Of a DNA stretch of 53,558 nt, positions 1-8,392 are shown in pieces. The position numbers and the translations under genes are program-made. The notes beneath the pieces are model-generated. The model saw only the letters and a list, made by a program, of their open reading frames with translations. It made no database searches and was not told the DNA's origin. The DNA is from Burkholderiales bacterium. GTDB lineage: Bacteria > Pseudomonadota > Gammaproteobacteria > Burkholderiales > Burkholderiaceae_C. The stretch's first letter is position 1; each line of letters begins with the position of its first letter. Location of the stretch: positions 1-53,558 of the forward strand of contig JAPLPK010000192.1 in NCBI GenBank assembly GCA_026400275.1, written 5' to 3'.

Positions 1-470
1 GACCACCGGAGCGGTGGTATCTGGTGTGGTCTCCACCACATCCGTCTCGTTGAGCGTGATGGTGGCCGTGGAGCTGTTGCCTGCGGCATCGACCACGGTC
101 ACGCTGTAGGCGTGGCCGTTGGGGCCCTGCTCGAAATCGTTGGCGGCGGAGGCCGCTCCGTTGGCGGTCAGAGAAATTGCACCGGTGCTGGTGTTGATCT
201 GGTACAGACCGTCGGAGCTGGTGCTCACGCCGTTGGCGGTTTGGCCGCCGGTAAAGCTGAAGCCGGTGACGGCCGTGTTGTCGCTGGCGGCGACAGTGGC
301 AATCGTGGTATCGGCGGCGGTGTTCTCGGCGTAGTTGAAGGACTGGGCGTTGACCACCGGAGCGGTGGTATCTGGCGTGGTCTCCACCACATCCGTCTCA
401 TTGAGGGTGATGGTGGCGCTAGAGCTGTTGCCTGCGGCATCGACCGCCGTGAGGCTGTAGCTATGGCTGT
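1..470 (-). repeat. tandem 351-bp coding repeats in the adhesin
   Basis: DNA beginning at base 1 is nearly repeated from base 352 (period 351 bp, 117 codons). Both copies encode a DTTAPVV linker followed by a cadherin-like unit. A more diverged related unit lies further toward the start codon. The array probably continues beyond the window edge. Confidence 0.8.
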
Positions 471-1527
471 TAGAAGGGGTCTCAAAGTCGTTGGCAGCGG
501 AGGCGGCTCCGGCGGCGGTCAGGGTGATGACACCGGTGTTGCTGACAGTGTAGAAGCCATCGGCGCTGGTGTTGGTGCCTGTTTCGGTGAAACGGTAGTT
601 GGTGACGGCCGTGTTGTCGCTGGCCACCAGAGTTGCCACGGTGGCGCCAGCGACCTGGTTTTCCGCGTAGGAGAAGTTTTGGCTCGTAAACGTTGGGGCA
701 CTGGTGTCGGTGGTGTAGCTGGCAGCACCGTTGGCGCTGGCTGTGTTGCCTGCCGCATCGGTGGTGGTGACGGATGCACTGACGCTACTATTGCTGGCCA
801 GCAAAGCGCCGGATACGGTTACGCTGAAATGCAAATTGGAATCCACCTGGCCGGTGAAGGTTTGCGTCCCTATCGTCAAGGTGACGGTATCTCCGGCATG
901 GGCATTGCCACCGACTGTGCCGGTGATAGCGACGGAGCCAGCGGCCTCGCTGCTGTTGACGACGGAATCCCCGGTGATGCTGTCTAGTGTGATGGAGGCG
1001 ACGATTCCGCTGGTGTTTGTGGTTGCGTTAACCAAGGGATGGGTTGGCAGAATTTGCTGCGTATCGGACGCCACGGCAGAGCGATCCAGGTTCAACGAAT
1101 CCAGGCTTTCCGTGATGCGCAGAAGCTGTACAAAGCCGTGCGTACCGTTGGCATCACCGCCGGTCAAGCCCGCAGCGGTGGGGTCCAATTCGGTGGACAA
1201 ATCTCCGCCTGACTGGATGATTTTGGTGACCTGGTCGGCGCCGCTGTTCAGGTCTTTCAGGACCGCCTCGGTGGGGTCGGTGGGCGCGGTACCCAGCAGG
1301 TTCGCGTCAATCAGCAGTTCACGGGCGGCGGTGATCGTGATCGGGTCACCGTGGGGCAGTGCCAGCTCCAGGTGCGCACCGTTGTCGGTAATGACCACTT
1401 GGCCTTCTTTGACTTCATCTCCCACCTTCAGCAGCACGCGCTGCCCTGAAGCATCTACGACCCACGCTTGGCCCTCCAGAAGGACGACGATGCCACGGGC
1501 TTGTGCTGAGACTTGGGAGGTTGCCAT
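1..1527 (-). CDS. LapA-type giant adhesin, N-terminal part (runs off the window)
   Basis: My own translation of the minus strand gives an open frame of 509 residues that continues past base 1. Residues 1-115 look like the retention module that anchors LapA-family adhesins at the outer membrane. A P-T-A-A-G motif at 116-120 matches the di-alanine site cut by LapG-type periplasmic proteases. A Bap-like Ig domain follows (about 175-270), then cadherin-like repeats starting with an F-S-Y-A-E-N motif near 283. The repeats have a 117-residue (351-bp) period; bases 1 and 352 start nearly identical DNA. Start at 1527 or an in-frame ATG at 1542; an in-frame TGA directly precedes 1542. Neither start has a good ribosome binding site. 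Gene order with the exporter genes upstream supports type I secretion. Family assignment is strong; total size, adhesion target and the C-terminal RTX signal are outside view. Confidence 0.85.
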   Translation of the reverse strand, partial: MATSQVSAQARGIVVLLEGQAWVVDASGQRVLLKVGDEVKEGQVVITDNGAHLELALPHGDPITITAARELLIDANLLGTAPTDPTEAVLKDLNSGADQVTKIIQSGGDLSTELDPTAAGLTGGDANGTHGFVQLLRITESLDSLNLDRSAVASDTQQILPTHPLVNATTNTSGIVASITLDSITGDSVVNSSEAAGSVAITGTVGGNAHAGDTVTLTIGTQTFTGQVDSNLHFSVTVSGALLASNSSVSASVTTTDAAGNTASANGAASYTTDTSAPTFTSQNFSYAENQVAGATVATLVASDNTAVTNYRFTETGTNTSADGFYTVSNTGVITLTAAGAASAANDFETPSNSHSYSLTAVDAAGNSSSATITLNETDVVETTPDTTAPVVNAQSFNYAENTAADTTIATVAASDNTAVTGFSFTGGQTANGVSTSSDGLYQINTSTGAISLTANGAASAANDFEQGPNGHAYSVTVVDAAGNSSTATITLNETDVVETTPDTTAPVV

Positions 1528-1643
1528 GGAGGTGCTTTGCATTCAAAAAATAAGGTGTCTGAATGCTATGCGGTGGATGCCTCTCCCGGTATTGGCCTTA
1601 GGTACAGGGTGAGGGCTGTTCGGCCGACTTTTCTCGGTGATTC

Positions 1644-1657
1644 GTGAATTTATTCAC
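1644..1657. promoter_or_regulatory. inverted repeat upstream of the adhesin gene
   Basis: GTGAAT-TT-ATTCAC is a perfect 6-bp inverted repeat about 120 bp before the adhesin start. It lies in the 216-bp gap between the LuxR-type gene and the adhesin. It could be an operator for the neighbouring regulator, but this is inference only. Confidence 0.3.
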
Positions 1658-1690
1658 TGACGATGCACAGGATGGTGTTTGCTATATTAT

Positions 1691-1730
1691 TTATAGCTGC
1701 ACGCGCAGGTAATACCTGCGCTAGAGGCCT
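1691..1730. repeat. dispersed palindromic repeat (copy 1)
   Basis: Contains the perfect palindrome GCGCAGGTAATACCTGCGC at 1703-1721, flanked by TATAGCTGC on one side and AGAGGCC on the other. The same layout recurs across the window, at 23778, 53014 and elsewhere. It lies just after the LuxR-type gene and could fold as a hairpin in the transcript. Confidence 0.8.
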
Positions 1731-1743
1731 GTTTTATCTAAAT

Positions 1744-2376
1744 TTAGCTGATGCCATGCACCCTGAGCGCGACCTGTAGGCGGTCTGTCAGGTTCATTTT
1801 TTCAAATATTGCCGCGAGGTGGGCTTTGACGGTGCGCTCGGAGATGTTGCAGCTCTGGGCAATGGCTTTGTTGGAGGCGCCTTGCGCTACCAGCACGGCG
1901 ACCTCGCGCTCCCGCGCGGTCAGCATGGGGCTCCAGTTGTCTGGTGGGGCGGGCCGTTGGCTGGCTACGCGGTTGGCGTTGGCTAGCAGCTGTTGCATCA
2001 GCTCTTTGCCTACCCAGATGTGGCCTGCGGTGACGACCTTTTGGATCTGCTGCAATGTGTCTGCGGGTGCAAATGCCTGGCAATAGCCGCTGCAACCCAT
2101 ATCCAGCGCCGCTATGGCCTCCGCATCTTTGGGGTTGGAGCTGGCGCACACGATCCGGTAGTGTTGTAACTTGGTGCGCCAAAACGCATCGCCCCAGGCA
2201 GGAAGCTGTGGCAGTGCGGTATCTAGCCAAACCGTGGTGTCGGTTGGCTGCGCGCTGCTCGGCAGGTCTGAGAGTTGCGTCAGAAATGTGCTTTGGCTGC
2301 TGCCGAAGGCGTTTTGCCAGTGTTGGAGCAGGCCCGCGTCGTGACTGATGAAAACAAGGTATCCGGAATCGTTCAT
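1744..2376 (-). CDS. LuxR/NarL-type response regulator
   Basis: A 210-residue regulator. The C-terminal third is a LuxR-type helix-turn-helix (LTAREREVAVLVAQGASNKA, then NISERTVKAHL). The N-terminal 120 residues resemble a receiver domain, but I do not see a clear acidic pocket, so phosphorylation is doubtful. It overlaps the end of the HlyD-like gene (ATG inside CGATGA), so it is probably co-transcribed with the secretion genes and lies immediately before the adhesin. That position suggests it controls adhesin or exporter expression; the sequence does not prove this. Confidence 0.85.
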   Translation of the reverse strand: MNDSGYLVFISHDAGLLQHWQNAFGSSQSTFLTQLSDLPSSAQPTDTTVWLDTALPQLPAWGDAFWRTKLQHYRIVCASSNPKDAEAIAALDMGCSGYCQAFAPADTLQQIQKVVTAGHIWVGKELMQQLLANANRVASQRPAPPDNWSPMLTAREREVAVLVAQGASNKAIAQSCNISERTVKAHLAAIFEKMNLTDRLQVALRVHGIS

Positions 2377-3788
2377 CGTTCGGTCAGGGCGTTGGCTTTG
2401 GCACGCAGTATGGGTTTGAGTAGGTAGGAGAGCACGGTTTTTTCGCCCGTCAGGATATCGACCTCAGCCACCATGCCAGGAATGATGGGCAGCTTGCCTG
2501 GGCCCAAATTGGTTGATAGGGTGCGTACACGCACCAGGAAGAAGGCATTGCCCTTTTCGTCCACCACGGTGTCTGCGCTGATGTGCTCCAGGGTGGCTTC
2601 CAGTCCGCCGTATGTGGCGAAGTCGTAAGCGGTGAATTTGACCATGGCCTTCTGGCCCGGGTGCAGGAAGGCGATGTCGCGCGGCTGCACACGCGCCTCC
2701 AGTAGCAAAGCATCGTCGGAGGGCACGATTTCCACCAGGTCTTTTCCTGGCTGCACAACACCGCCCACGGTGTTCACGTGGAGTTGCTTTACTGTGCCGT
2801 TCACCGGTGAGCGGATGTCGGTTTGTTTAACCTTGTCTTGCAGTGCCGTGCTGCCTTCGGACAGCGCACTCAACTTAGCATTGCTTTCGCTCAGCTCGGA
2901 GCGGGCTGTGTTGCGGAAGGTCAGGTCCACCTCCTGGATCTTGCGGTTGGCCTCCCCAATGGCGGCCTCCAGCCTGGGAATGTCTGAATTCGCGCTGTCG
3001 CGTTCCCCCCGGTAGCGGGCGACATCGCGTTCCAAACGCAGCAGTTCAACGTCCGACACGGCGCCCGATTTGGCCAGGGGCCGCGTGAGCTCCAGCTCTT
3101 TAGCGGTCAGGTTGTAGCTTTGGTTGGCTTGTTCACGGCGCGCTTTGACAGACAACAGCTCCTGCGAGCGTTGTGCAGACTGTTGGCGCGCAACGCCCAT
3201 CGATGCGTCCAGTTCGGCGCGGCGCGATTCGTACAAGCGGCGTTCCTGCTCGGCGATCTCCGGGGCTTCGGCGGTCACCTTGGGCGGCGGTATGAAGCTT
3301 GAGCCTTCCGCCAGGGCCTTCAAGCGGGCCGACTTGGCCAGCAATGCCAGGTACTGGGATTGGTTTTCGCGCAGCGAGGACACCATGCGTGTGGGGTCCA
3401 CCTTGAGCAGCAAATCACCTACCTTAACGCTTTGCCCTTCATGGATGGCGATCTCGGACACCATGCCTCCGTCCAGGCTTTGCAGCACTTGTACCTGGCG
3501 CGATGGAATCACCTTGCCCTCGCCACGGGCCACTTCGTCCAGGGTGGCCCAGCTGGACCAGGCCAGGAGCGTTACCACGGCCAATGTGCTGATCCACACC
3601 ATGATGCGGGCACCGCGCGGCGTTTGCTCTGCAATCGCCCAGTCTGCGTTGGCGTCAAAGTCCTGGTCGTTCGATGTGTCCTTGCCCAGTAGCAACTGTG
3701 AAGCCCGGTCTATGCCTCTGGAGCAGGGCGCGTACAGGCGCTGGGCTAGCTGCACCATGCGGTGGCTGGAGGGTGTTCCGGCGCTCAT
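2373..3788 (-). CDS. HlyD-family type I secretion periplasmic adaptor (LapC-like)
   Basis: A membrane fusion protein of 471 residues that bridges the inner-membrane ABC exporter to a TolC-like outer-membrane channel. It has a cytoplasmic N-terminus and a single membrane segment near residues 60-80 (VWISTLAVVTLLAWSSWATL). A lipoyl-like half follows (GEGKVIPSRQVQVLQSLDGG), then long coiled-coil stretches (about 130-300) and the second barrel half containing DIRSPVNGTVKQLHVNTVGG. The start overlaps the exporter stop codon by 4 nt (ATGA), showing translational coupling. Length and order are typical for LapBC-like systems. No TolC-like gene is visible in the window. Confidence 0.92.
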   Translation of the reverse strand: MSAGTPSSHRMVQLAQRLYAPCSRGIDRASQLLLGKDTSNDQDFDANADWAIAEQTPRGARIMVWISTLAVVTLLAWSSWATLDEVARGEGKVIPSRQVQVLQSLDGGMVSEIAIHEGQSVKVGDLLLKVDPTRMVSSLRENQSQYLALLAKSARLKALAEGSSFIPPPKVTAEAPEIAEQERRLYESRRAELDASMGVARQQSAQRSQELLSVKARREQANQSYNLTAKELELTRPLAKSGAVSDVELLRLERDVARYRGERDSANSDIPRLEAAIGEANRKIQEVDLTFRNTARSELSESNAKLSALSEGSTALQDKVKQTDIRSPVNGTVKQLHVNTVGGVVQPGKDLVEIVPSDDALLLEARVQPRDIAFLHPGQKAMVKFTAYDFATYGGLEATLEHISADTVVDEKGNAFFLVRVRTLSTNLGPGKLPIIPGMVAEVDILTGEKTVLSYLLKPILRAKANALTER

Positions 3789-5983
3789 GCGGCTCTCCCG
3801 ATGCGGCCGCTTTGCAGCGCTTCCACGACCTGGGCCTTGGGGCCGTCGGCCATGATTTGCCCGTTGTCGATCACGATCAAGCGGTCCACCAGCTCCAACA
3901 GGGCCGTGCGGTGGGTGACCAGCACCATGGTTTTACCCACGGCGAACTGGCGCAGTCGCGTTTTCAATTGCTCTTCACTTTGGTGGTCCATGGCGCTGCT
4001 GGGTTCGTCCAGCAACAAAATGGGCGGGTCGTTCAGCACTGCGCGGGCAATGCCTACGGCCTGCCGCTGTCCGCCCGAAAGGGTTTCTCCGCGTTCGCCA
4101 ACCAGCATGTCAAAACCGCGTGGATGGCGGTGGGCGAACTCGGTGACGCCGGCGACTTCGGCGGCCGTCAAAATATCCTGGTGGTTCACAAACGGCGCAC
4201 CCATGGAGATGTTTTCCTTGAGGGAGCCAAAGAATAAGTTGACATCCTGCGGCACAAAGCCAATGGCGCGGCGCAGCTCGGCGGGGTCAATTTGCCGCGC
4301 GTCTATGCCGTCCACCAAAATCGAGCCATGGGTAGGCTGGTACAGGCCCAGCATCAAGCGCTGCAGAGTGGATTTGCCGGAGCCGATACGGCCTATGAAG
4401 GCCACTTTTTCGCCCGGGTTGATCTTGAACGACACCCGGCTCAGGCTCGCCTGGTCTTGCCCCGGATACGAGAAGTCCACGCCCTTGAACTCGATTCCGC
4501 CCTGGAAGCTGGTGCGGTGGATGAAGTCCGATCCGTCCGGACGTTCGGGCTCTTTTTTCATATGGGTTTCTACCGCGCCCAGGCCGTTTTTTGCATGGTG
4601 AAACTGCATCAGCAAGCCCACTACCTGGCTAAACGGTGCCATGGCCCGACCCGCCAGCATGGATGCCGCGATGATGCCGCCCATGCTCACTTCGCGGTTG
4701 AACAGCAGATACACCCCGGCGATGATGGTCGTGATCGACACCCACTGCTGCAAAGACTGGGCGACGGTCAGGATGGAGCTGGAAAGCAGCTTCAGTTTGC
4801 TGCTCTGCTGTGCCAGGAAGACAGTGGCTTGCTCCCACTTACGTTGGAAGCTGCTTTCTGCCACCATGAACTTGATGGTTTCAATGCCCACCAGGCTTTC
4901 GACCAGGGATGCATTGCGCTGGGCTGTTGCACGCTGGGTAAGGTCTACCAGTTCGTGCATTTTTTGCTGTACGACCAAAGACGCCAGAACCAGAACGACG
5001 ATGCAGACCAGCGGCGGCAGCAGCAGCCAGGGCGAGATCCATACCAGCACCAGCAGGAAAATGAACACAAATGGAATGTCCACCAGGGTGGTGATGGTGG
5101 CAGAGGCAACAAAGTCCCGCACCGACTCAAAAGCCCGCAGATTGGCCGCGAACGAGCCCACTGAGGCGGGGCGGTCGGCCAATTTCAGGCCTAGCACCCG
5201 CTCCATGATTTTGGAGGACAGGGTGACATCGATGCGCTTGCCTGCCGTGTCCAGAATGTAGCCCCGCAGAATCCGCAGTACTGCGTCAAAAATCAATACC
5301 AGCGTGGCGCCCAGCGCCAGCACCCACAGCGTCTCTTCGGCGTGGTTGGGGACCACCCTGTCGTATACCGTCATGCTGAAGATGGGTGTGACCAAGGCAA
5401 AGATGTTGATCAGCAAGGCCGCCAGCAAGCTGTCCCGGTAGAGGCGCCAGTTTTGAAACACCACCCCCCAAAACCAGTGGCGGCTGCGCACGGCCGAGGT
5501 CTCCGGTGCGCGCGGGTCGAACTTGAACACCGGGCGCATGAAAAACACCACGCCCGTGTACTGTGCCTCCAGGGCCTCCCGCCTAAGCACCAGCGCCGAA
5601 TCTCCCCCCTCGGGCAAACGCACGCGGGCTTCTCCGGAGGGCAGCCACTCCAGCAAAACGCAGGCTTGCTGGTCGTTTAAAAGCAAGATGGCGGGAAGCA
5701 GGCTGGGACGCAGGTCCGCCAAGCTGCGGCGTGCCAGCCGGGCCGTTAGGCCGGCCCGGGCCGCAGCTCTGGGGACCAGGGCAGGTGTGATGCGGTTGTC
5801 TGAAAGCGGCAGCCCCGCGGACAGTGCCGTGGGGGTGGTCGAGATATCGAAGATGCGTGCGATTGCGACGATTGCATCCAGCAAGGGATCTACATGGGCC
5901 GCATGTTCATTGATGCGCCAGTGCACTTGTGCTGTGCTGTGGTCGCCAGTGGGGTGGGGCAGGTTCTGATTGGATACTTGCAT
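3785..5983 (-). CDS. type I secretion ABC transporter, permease-ATPase (LapB-like)
   Basis: An exporter of about 732 residues. The N-terminal ~130 residues resemble a C39-like peptidase domain without a catalytic cysteine, as in RTX exporters. A six-helix membrane domain follows (about 170-440), then an ATPase domain with Walker A GRIGSGKST near 530, signature LSGGQRQ and Walker B ILLLDEP. The ATG at 5983 overlaps the upstream stop (TGATG); a GTG at 5986 in the same frame is possible. It should export the adjacent adhesin through the inner membrane together with the HlyD-like adaptor. Confidence 0.93.
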   Translation of the reverse strand: MQVSNQNLPHPTGDHSTAQVHWRINEHAAHVDPLLDAIVAIARIFDISTTPTALSAGLPLSDNRITPALVPRAAARAGLTARLARRSLADLRPSLLPAILLLNDQQACVLLEWLPSGEARVRLPEGGDSALVLRREALEAQYTGVVFFMRPVFKFDPRAPETSAVRSRHWFWGVVFQNWRLYRDSLLAALLINIFALVTPIFSMTVYDRVVPNHAEETLWVLALGATLVLIFDAVLRILRGYILDTAGKRIDVTLSSKIMERVLGLKLADRPASVGSFAANLRAFESVRDFVASATITTLVDIPFVFIFLLVLVWISPWLLLPPLVCIVVLVLASLVVQQKMHELVDLTQRATAQRNASLVESLVGIETIKFMVAESSFQRKWEQATVFLAQQSSKLKLLSSSILTVAQSLQQWVSITTIIAGVYLLFNREVSMGGIIAASMLAGRAMAPFSQVVGLLMQFHHAKNGLGAVETHMKKEPERPDGSDFIHRTSFQGGIEFKGVDFSYPGQDQASLSRVSFKINPGEKVAFIGRIGSGKSTLQRLMLGLYQPTHGSILVDGIDARQIDPAELRRAIGFVPQDVNLFFGSLKENISMGAPFVNHQDILTAAEVAGVTEFAHRHPRGFDMLVGERGETLSGGQRQAVGIARAVLNDPPILLLDEPSSAMDHQSEEQLKTRLRQFAVGKTMVLVTHRTALLELVDRLIVIDNGQIMADGPKAQVVEALQSGRIGRAA

Positions 5984-6306
5984 CACAAAATTCCGTTGTC
6001 GGTGTCCAGCAGATTCAGCGCCCCGGTGATTTGGCTACGTCTGTTCTGGCGATGGGTCATTTTTTGCTGGGCTGCAACAGGTAAATCGGTCAGGCGAATG
6101 ATGTTTTTGGCGATCAACGTGTACACAACGTCTTCAATCACGCGGATGAAGTCGGCATCTATCTCTGAAAACTCCGGCGCAGGGCGGGGAGAGGACAGGA
6201 AGGCCTGGATGTCCGGGTGGCTCTCTTCGATCGCTTCTGTCTGCGCTTGCGGGATTCGACTGAGGCTGGCAATGTTGCCAGAGGCGTCGCGTGTGACGTA
6301 AAACAT
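5983..6306 (-). CDS. small conserved protein of T1SS adhesin loci (often labelled tryptophan synthase beta-like)
   Basis: A 107-residue protein with the core FIRVIEDVVYTLIAKNIIRL followed by TDLPVAAQQKM. This matches a family I recall being annotated, almost certainly wrongly, as tryptophan synthase subunit beta-like; it has no PLP-binding features and is far too short for TrpB. It is first in the run and its stop codon overlaps the exporter start, so it is co-transcribed with the secretion genes. Function unknown; a role in adhesin export or its regulation is inference from position. Confidence 0.75.
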   Translation of the reverse strand: MFYVTRDASGNIASLSRIPQAQTEAIEESHPDIQAFLSSPRPAPEFSEIDADFIRVIEDVVYTLIAKNIIRLTDLPVAAQQKMTHRQNRRSQITGALNLLDTDNGIL

Positions 6307-6491
6307 GAAAATAGAGGTCCAGTCAGGCTAGGCGTTGACGCTGGCTGCAGCGAAAGCCGCTAATTTAACTGACGGAAGTCCTGTGCGGCGCTTACCAAGC
6401 GTCTGTTTGCGATCTCACGCTGACAACAGCGTTAAGTTCGGTCACAAAACAGCTCGTTTTCTCACACACAGAGTTTTTTATCTGCGCCAAA

Positions 6492-6935
6492 ATGGACTTA
6501 ACTCTCCCAGGATGTGCGCTATGCAATCTGCCGGTGTCCTTGACCGGTTGGTCCGGCTCATCCCCCCAATCGGCGCTAGGCCTGAGCGCTGCCGTCATAC
6601 CCCCTGTCGCGAGCCCTGCACTGAACGGCAGCAGCGTTTCCCCGGGCTTGGATCTGGGCCTGCGCTGGCGTTCTTCCGAGGACAGCCGGGGGCGCGTGAA
6701 TATCGGCATCTGGCAGCACGTGGCGCCGGCGCCGGATGCGATGGCGCTGATCCAGCGATCAAATGGCGACCTCGGCTACGACACGCGGTTGGAAATGCAG
6801 TTCAGCTCGGCCACCGCACGCGGCATCCAGTTCGAGCTGGGTGGTGCCTTGGGCATGCAGCTCAACAACAACGAGAAGGTGGTGCTGCGCGTCAGCCGTG
6901 GCAAGCCCACGGTGTATTACCGCGCAAAGTTTTAA
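6492..6935 (+). CDS. hypothetical protein with beta-strand-rich C-terminus
   Basis: A 147-residue frame that I do not recognise. The second half has alternating hydrophobic/polar segments (LEMQFSSATARGIQFELGG, VVLRVSRGKPTVYYRAKF) and ends in F. That resembles the last strands of an outer-membrane barrel, but the protein is short and has no obvious signal peptide. No clear ribosome binding site precedes the ATG at 6492; ATGs at 6512 and 6521 are in another frame. It is divergent from the secretion genes and convergent with the ferredoxin reductase gene. It could be a remnant. Confidence 0.5.
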   Translation: MDLTLPGCALCNLPVSLTGWSGSSPQSALGLSAAVIPPVASPALNGSSVSPGLDLGLRWRSSEDSRGRVNIGIWQHVAPAPDAMALIQRSNGDLGYDTRLEMQFSSATARGIQFELGGALGMQLNNNEKVVLRVSRGKPTVYYRAKF

Positions 6936-6962
6936 CCCGAATTCCGCTAGGTTCCGGGTGCC

Positions 6963-8006
6963 TTATTCTGCTGTTGGAGTAGTTACGCCCAACAACTGGT
7001 GCAGCCGTGGCGAAGTCGTCGTGTACTGGAACGGGATTTTCTTGCCGGGGAAGACCCGCGGCGCAGCGGCGTAGGCCGCCAGCGTGGCTTCGTGGAAGCC
7101 GCAGACGATGAGCTTTTGCTTGCCCGGGTAGGTGTTGATGTCGCCCACGGCGAAGATGCCTGGCTCGCTGGTTTCAAAGCGCGCTGTATCCACGCTCAAT
7201 TGCTTGCGCTCCATAGCCAGGCCCCAGTCGGCGACCGGACCTAGCTTGGGCGACAGGCCCTGGAAAACGCTGATTGCGTCTACCGGTAGGCGGTGCGGCA
7301 AGCCATCTACGTCGCTGATCTGCAGGGCGGTCAAGCGGTTGGCATCGGCTTCAAAACCAGTGATCTGCCCGACCATGAAATGCATGCGCCCGGCTTGCTG
7401 CAGCATCTGCATTTCCACAATGTCTGCGGTGGGCGCTTGAAGCACGTCGCGGCGGTGTAGCAGTGTCACGCTCTGGGCATCGGTCTCGGCCAATACCAGA
7501 GCGCAACGCAAGGCGGCCTCGTCACCGCCCACTACCACCAGGTGCTTGCCCGTGACATCGGCGGGTGGGGCGTGGTAGTGCAGCTGGCTGCCTTCAAAGG
7601 CTTCGATGCCGTCCAGCTTCAAGCGCCGAGGCTGGAAGGCGCCGACACCAGCCGCGATCACCACCACGGGTGCCAGCAGCTGGGTGCCGCGGTCGGTGGA
7701 TACCAGGAAGCGGCCATCGGCCTGTTTGGCGATGCTGCTGACCTGTTGGCCCAGATGGAACTGCGCGCCAAAGGGCTGAATTTGCTGAAGCAGCGACGCG
7801 GCCAGCGCACGGCCCGTGGTGGCCAGCGTGCCGGGGATGTCGTAGATAGGCTTGTCGGGGTAGAGCTCCATGCACTGGCCGCCTGCGTGGGGCAGGGCGT
7901 CAACCACATGGACGGGGACTTCCAGCAAGCCCAGCTGGAAGACCTGGAACAGCCCGACCGGGCCTGCGCCGATGACGACGGCGCCGGTTTCCAGTACGGG
8001 CAACAT
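6963..8006 (-). CDS. ferredoxin/flavodoxin-NADP+ reductase, thioredoxin-reductase-like
   Basis: A flavoprotein of about 347 residues with an FAD-binding GAGPVGLFQVFQLG near the N-terminus, the family signature GGQCMELYPDKPIYDIPG, an NADPH-binding VVVGGDEAALRCALVLAE and a C-terminal FAD motif GIFAVGDINTYPGK. It lacks the redox CxxC of true thioredoxin reductases, as expected for the TrxB-like FNR class. The ATG at 8006 is preferred over a TTG at 8012. It starts 13 bp after fdxA, so the pair probably moves electrons between NADPH and ferredoxin, here possibly for sulfite reductase. Confidence 0.9.
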   Translation of the reverse strand: MLPVLETGAVVIGAGPVGLFQVFQLGLLEVPVHVVDALPHAGGQCMELYPDKPIYDIPGTLATTGRALAASLLQQIQPFGAQFHLGQQVSSIAKQADGRFLVSTDRGTQLLAPVVVIAAGVGAFQPRRLKLDGIEAFEGSQLHYHAPPADVTGKHLVVVGGDEAALRCALVLAETDAQSVTLLHRRDVLQAPTADIVEMQMLQQAGRMHFMVGQITGFEADANRLTALQISDVDGLPHRLPVDAISVFQGLSPKLGPVADWGLAMERKQLSVDTARFETSEPGIFAVGDINTYPGKQKLIVCGFHEATLAAYAAAPRVFPGKKIPFQYTTTSPRLHQLLGVTTPTAE

Positions 8007-8019
8007 AGTCAACTTGGGT

Positions 8020-8349
8020 TTAACGTTCCAGCAGCTGGATCTTGGGCATCACGTCTTTCCAGTCGTCTGCGTCGGGCAGGGCTGGTTTGCGTTTGGTGAT
8101 GCTCTTCCAGCCGTCGGCGCGGGCCAGTTCGACATTCAGCTTGATGAAGGCCAGCTGGTCGGCAGGCATGTCTTCTTCGGCATAGATGGCGTTGGCCGGG
8201 CACTCGGGGATGCATACGGCGCAGTCAATGCATTCATCGGGGTCGATGACTAGCATGTTCGGGCCTTCGCGGAAGCAGTCCACGGGGCAGACGTCCACAC
8301 AGTCTGTGTATTTGCACTTGATGCAGGCTTCGGATACGACGTGAGTCAT
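8020..8349 (-). CDS. fdxA: 7Fe ferredoxin FdxA
   Basis: A 109-residue ferredoxin beginning [20 protein letters not shown]. Its cysteine layout (C..C......C...CP, then [12 protein letters not shown]) fits one [3Fe-4S] and one [4Fe-4S] cluster. The C-terminal extension ([10 protein letters not shown] onward) is typical of the Azotobacter-type FdI/FdxA family. The start is the ATG at 8349; longer readings upstream only add shadow sequence. It lies 40 bp after cysN and just before its likely reductase. It probably serves as an electron carrier for the sulfite reductase or general redox metabolism. Confidence 0.95.
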   Translation of the reverse strand: MTHVVSEACIKCKYTDCVDVCPVDCFREGPNMLVIDPDECIDCAVCIPECPANAIYAEEDMPADQLAFIKLNVELARADGWKSITKRKPALPDADDWKDVMPKIQLLER

Positions 8350-8371
8350 GGTATTTTTTTCAATTGCGGGG

Positions 8372-8392
8372 TTAACCCGTGATTTTAAATTA
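8372..8392 (-). promoter_or_regulatory. possible promoter motif before fdxA
   Basis: In the 40-bp cysN-fdxA gap the minus strand reads TTTAAAATCACGGGTT. A nearly identical TTTAAAATCGCGGGTT occurs in the gap before cysI. TAAAAT would serve as a -10 element, but no convincing -35 is present in either place. Confidence 0.25.

Noticed and set aside
112-987. 291-residue plus-strand frame rich in Gly and Val
   Set aside because: It is antisense to the LapA-type adhesin, whose minus-strand frame is open to the window edge and has clear domain structure; low-complexity composition is a shadow of the repeats.
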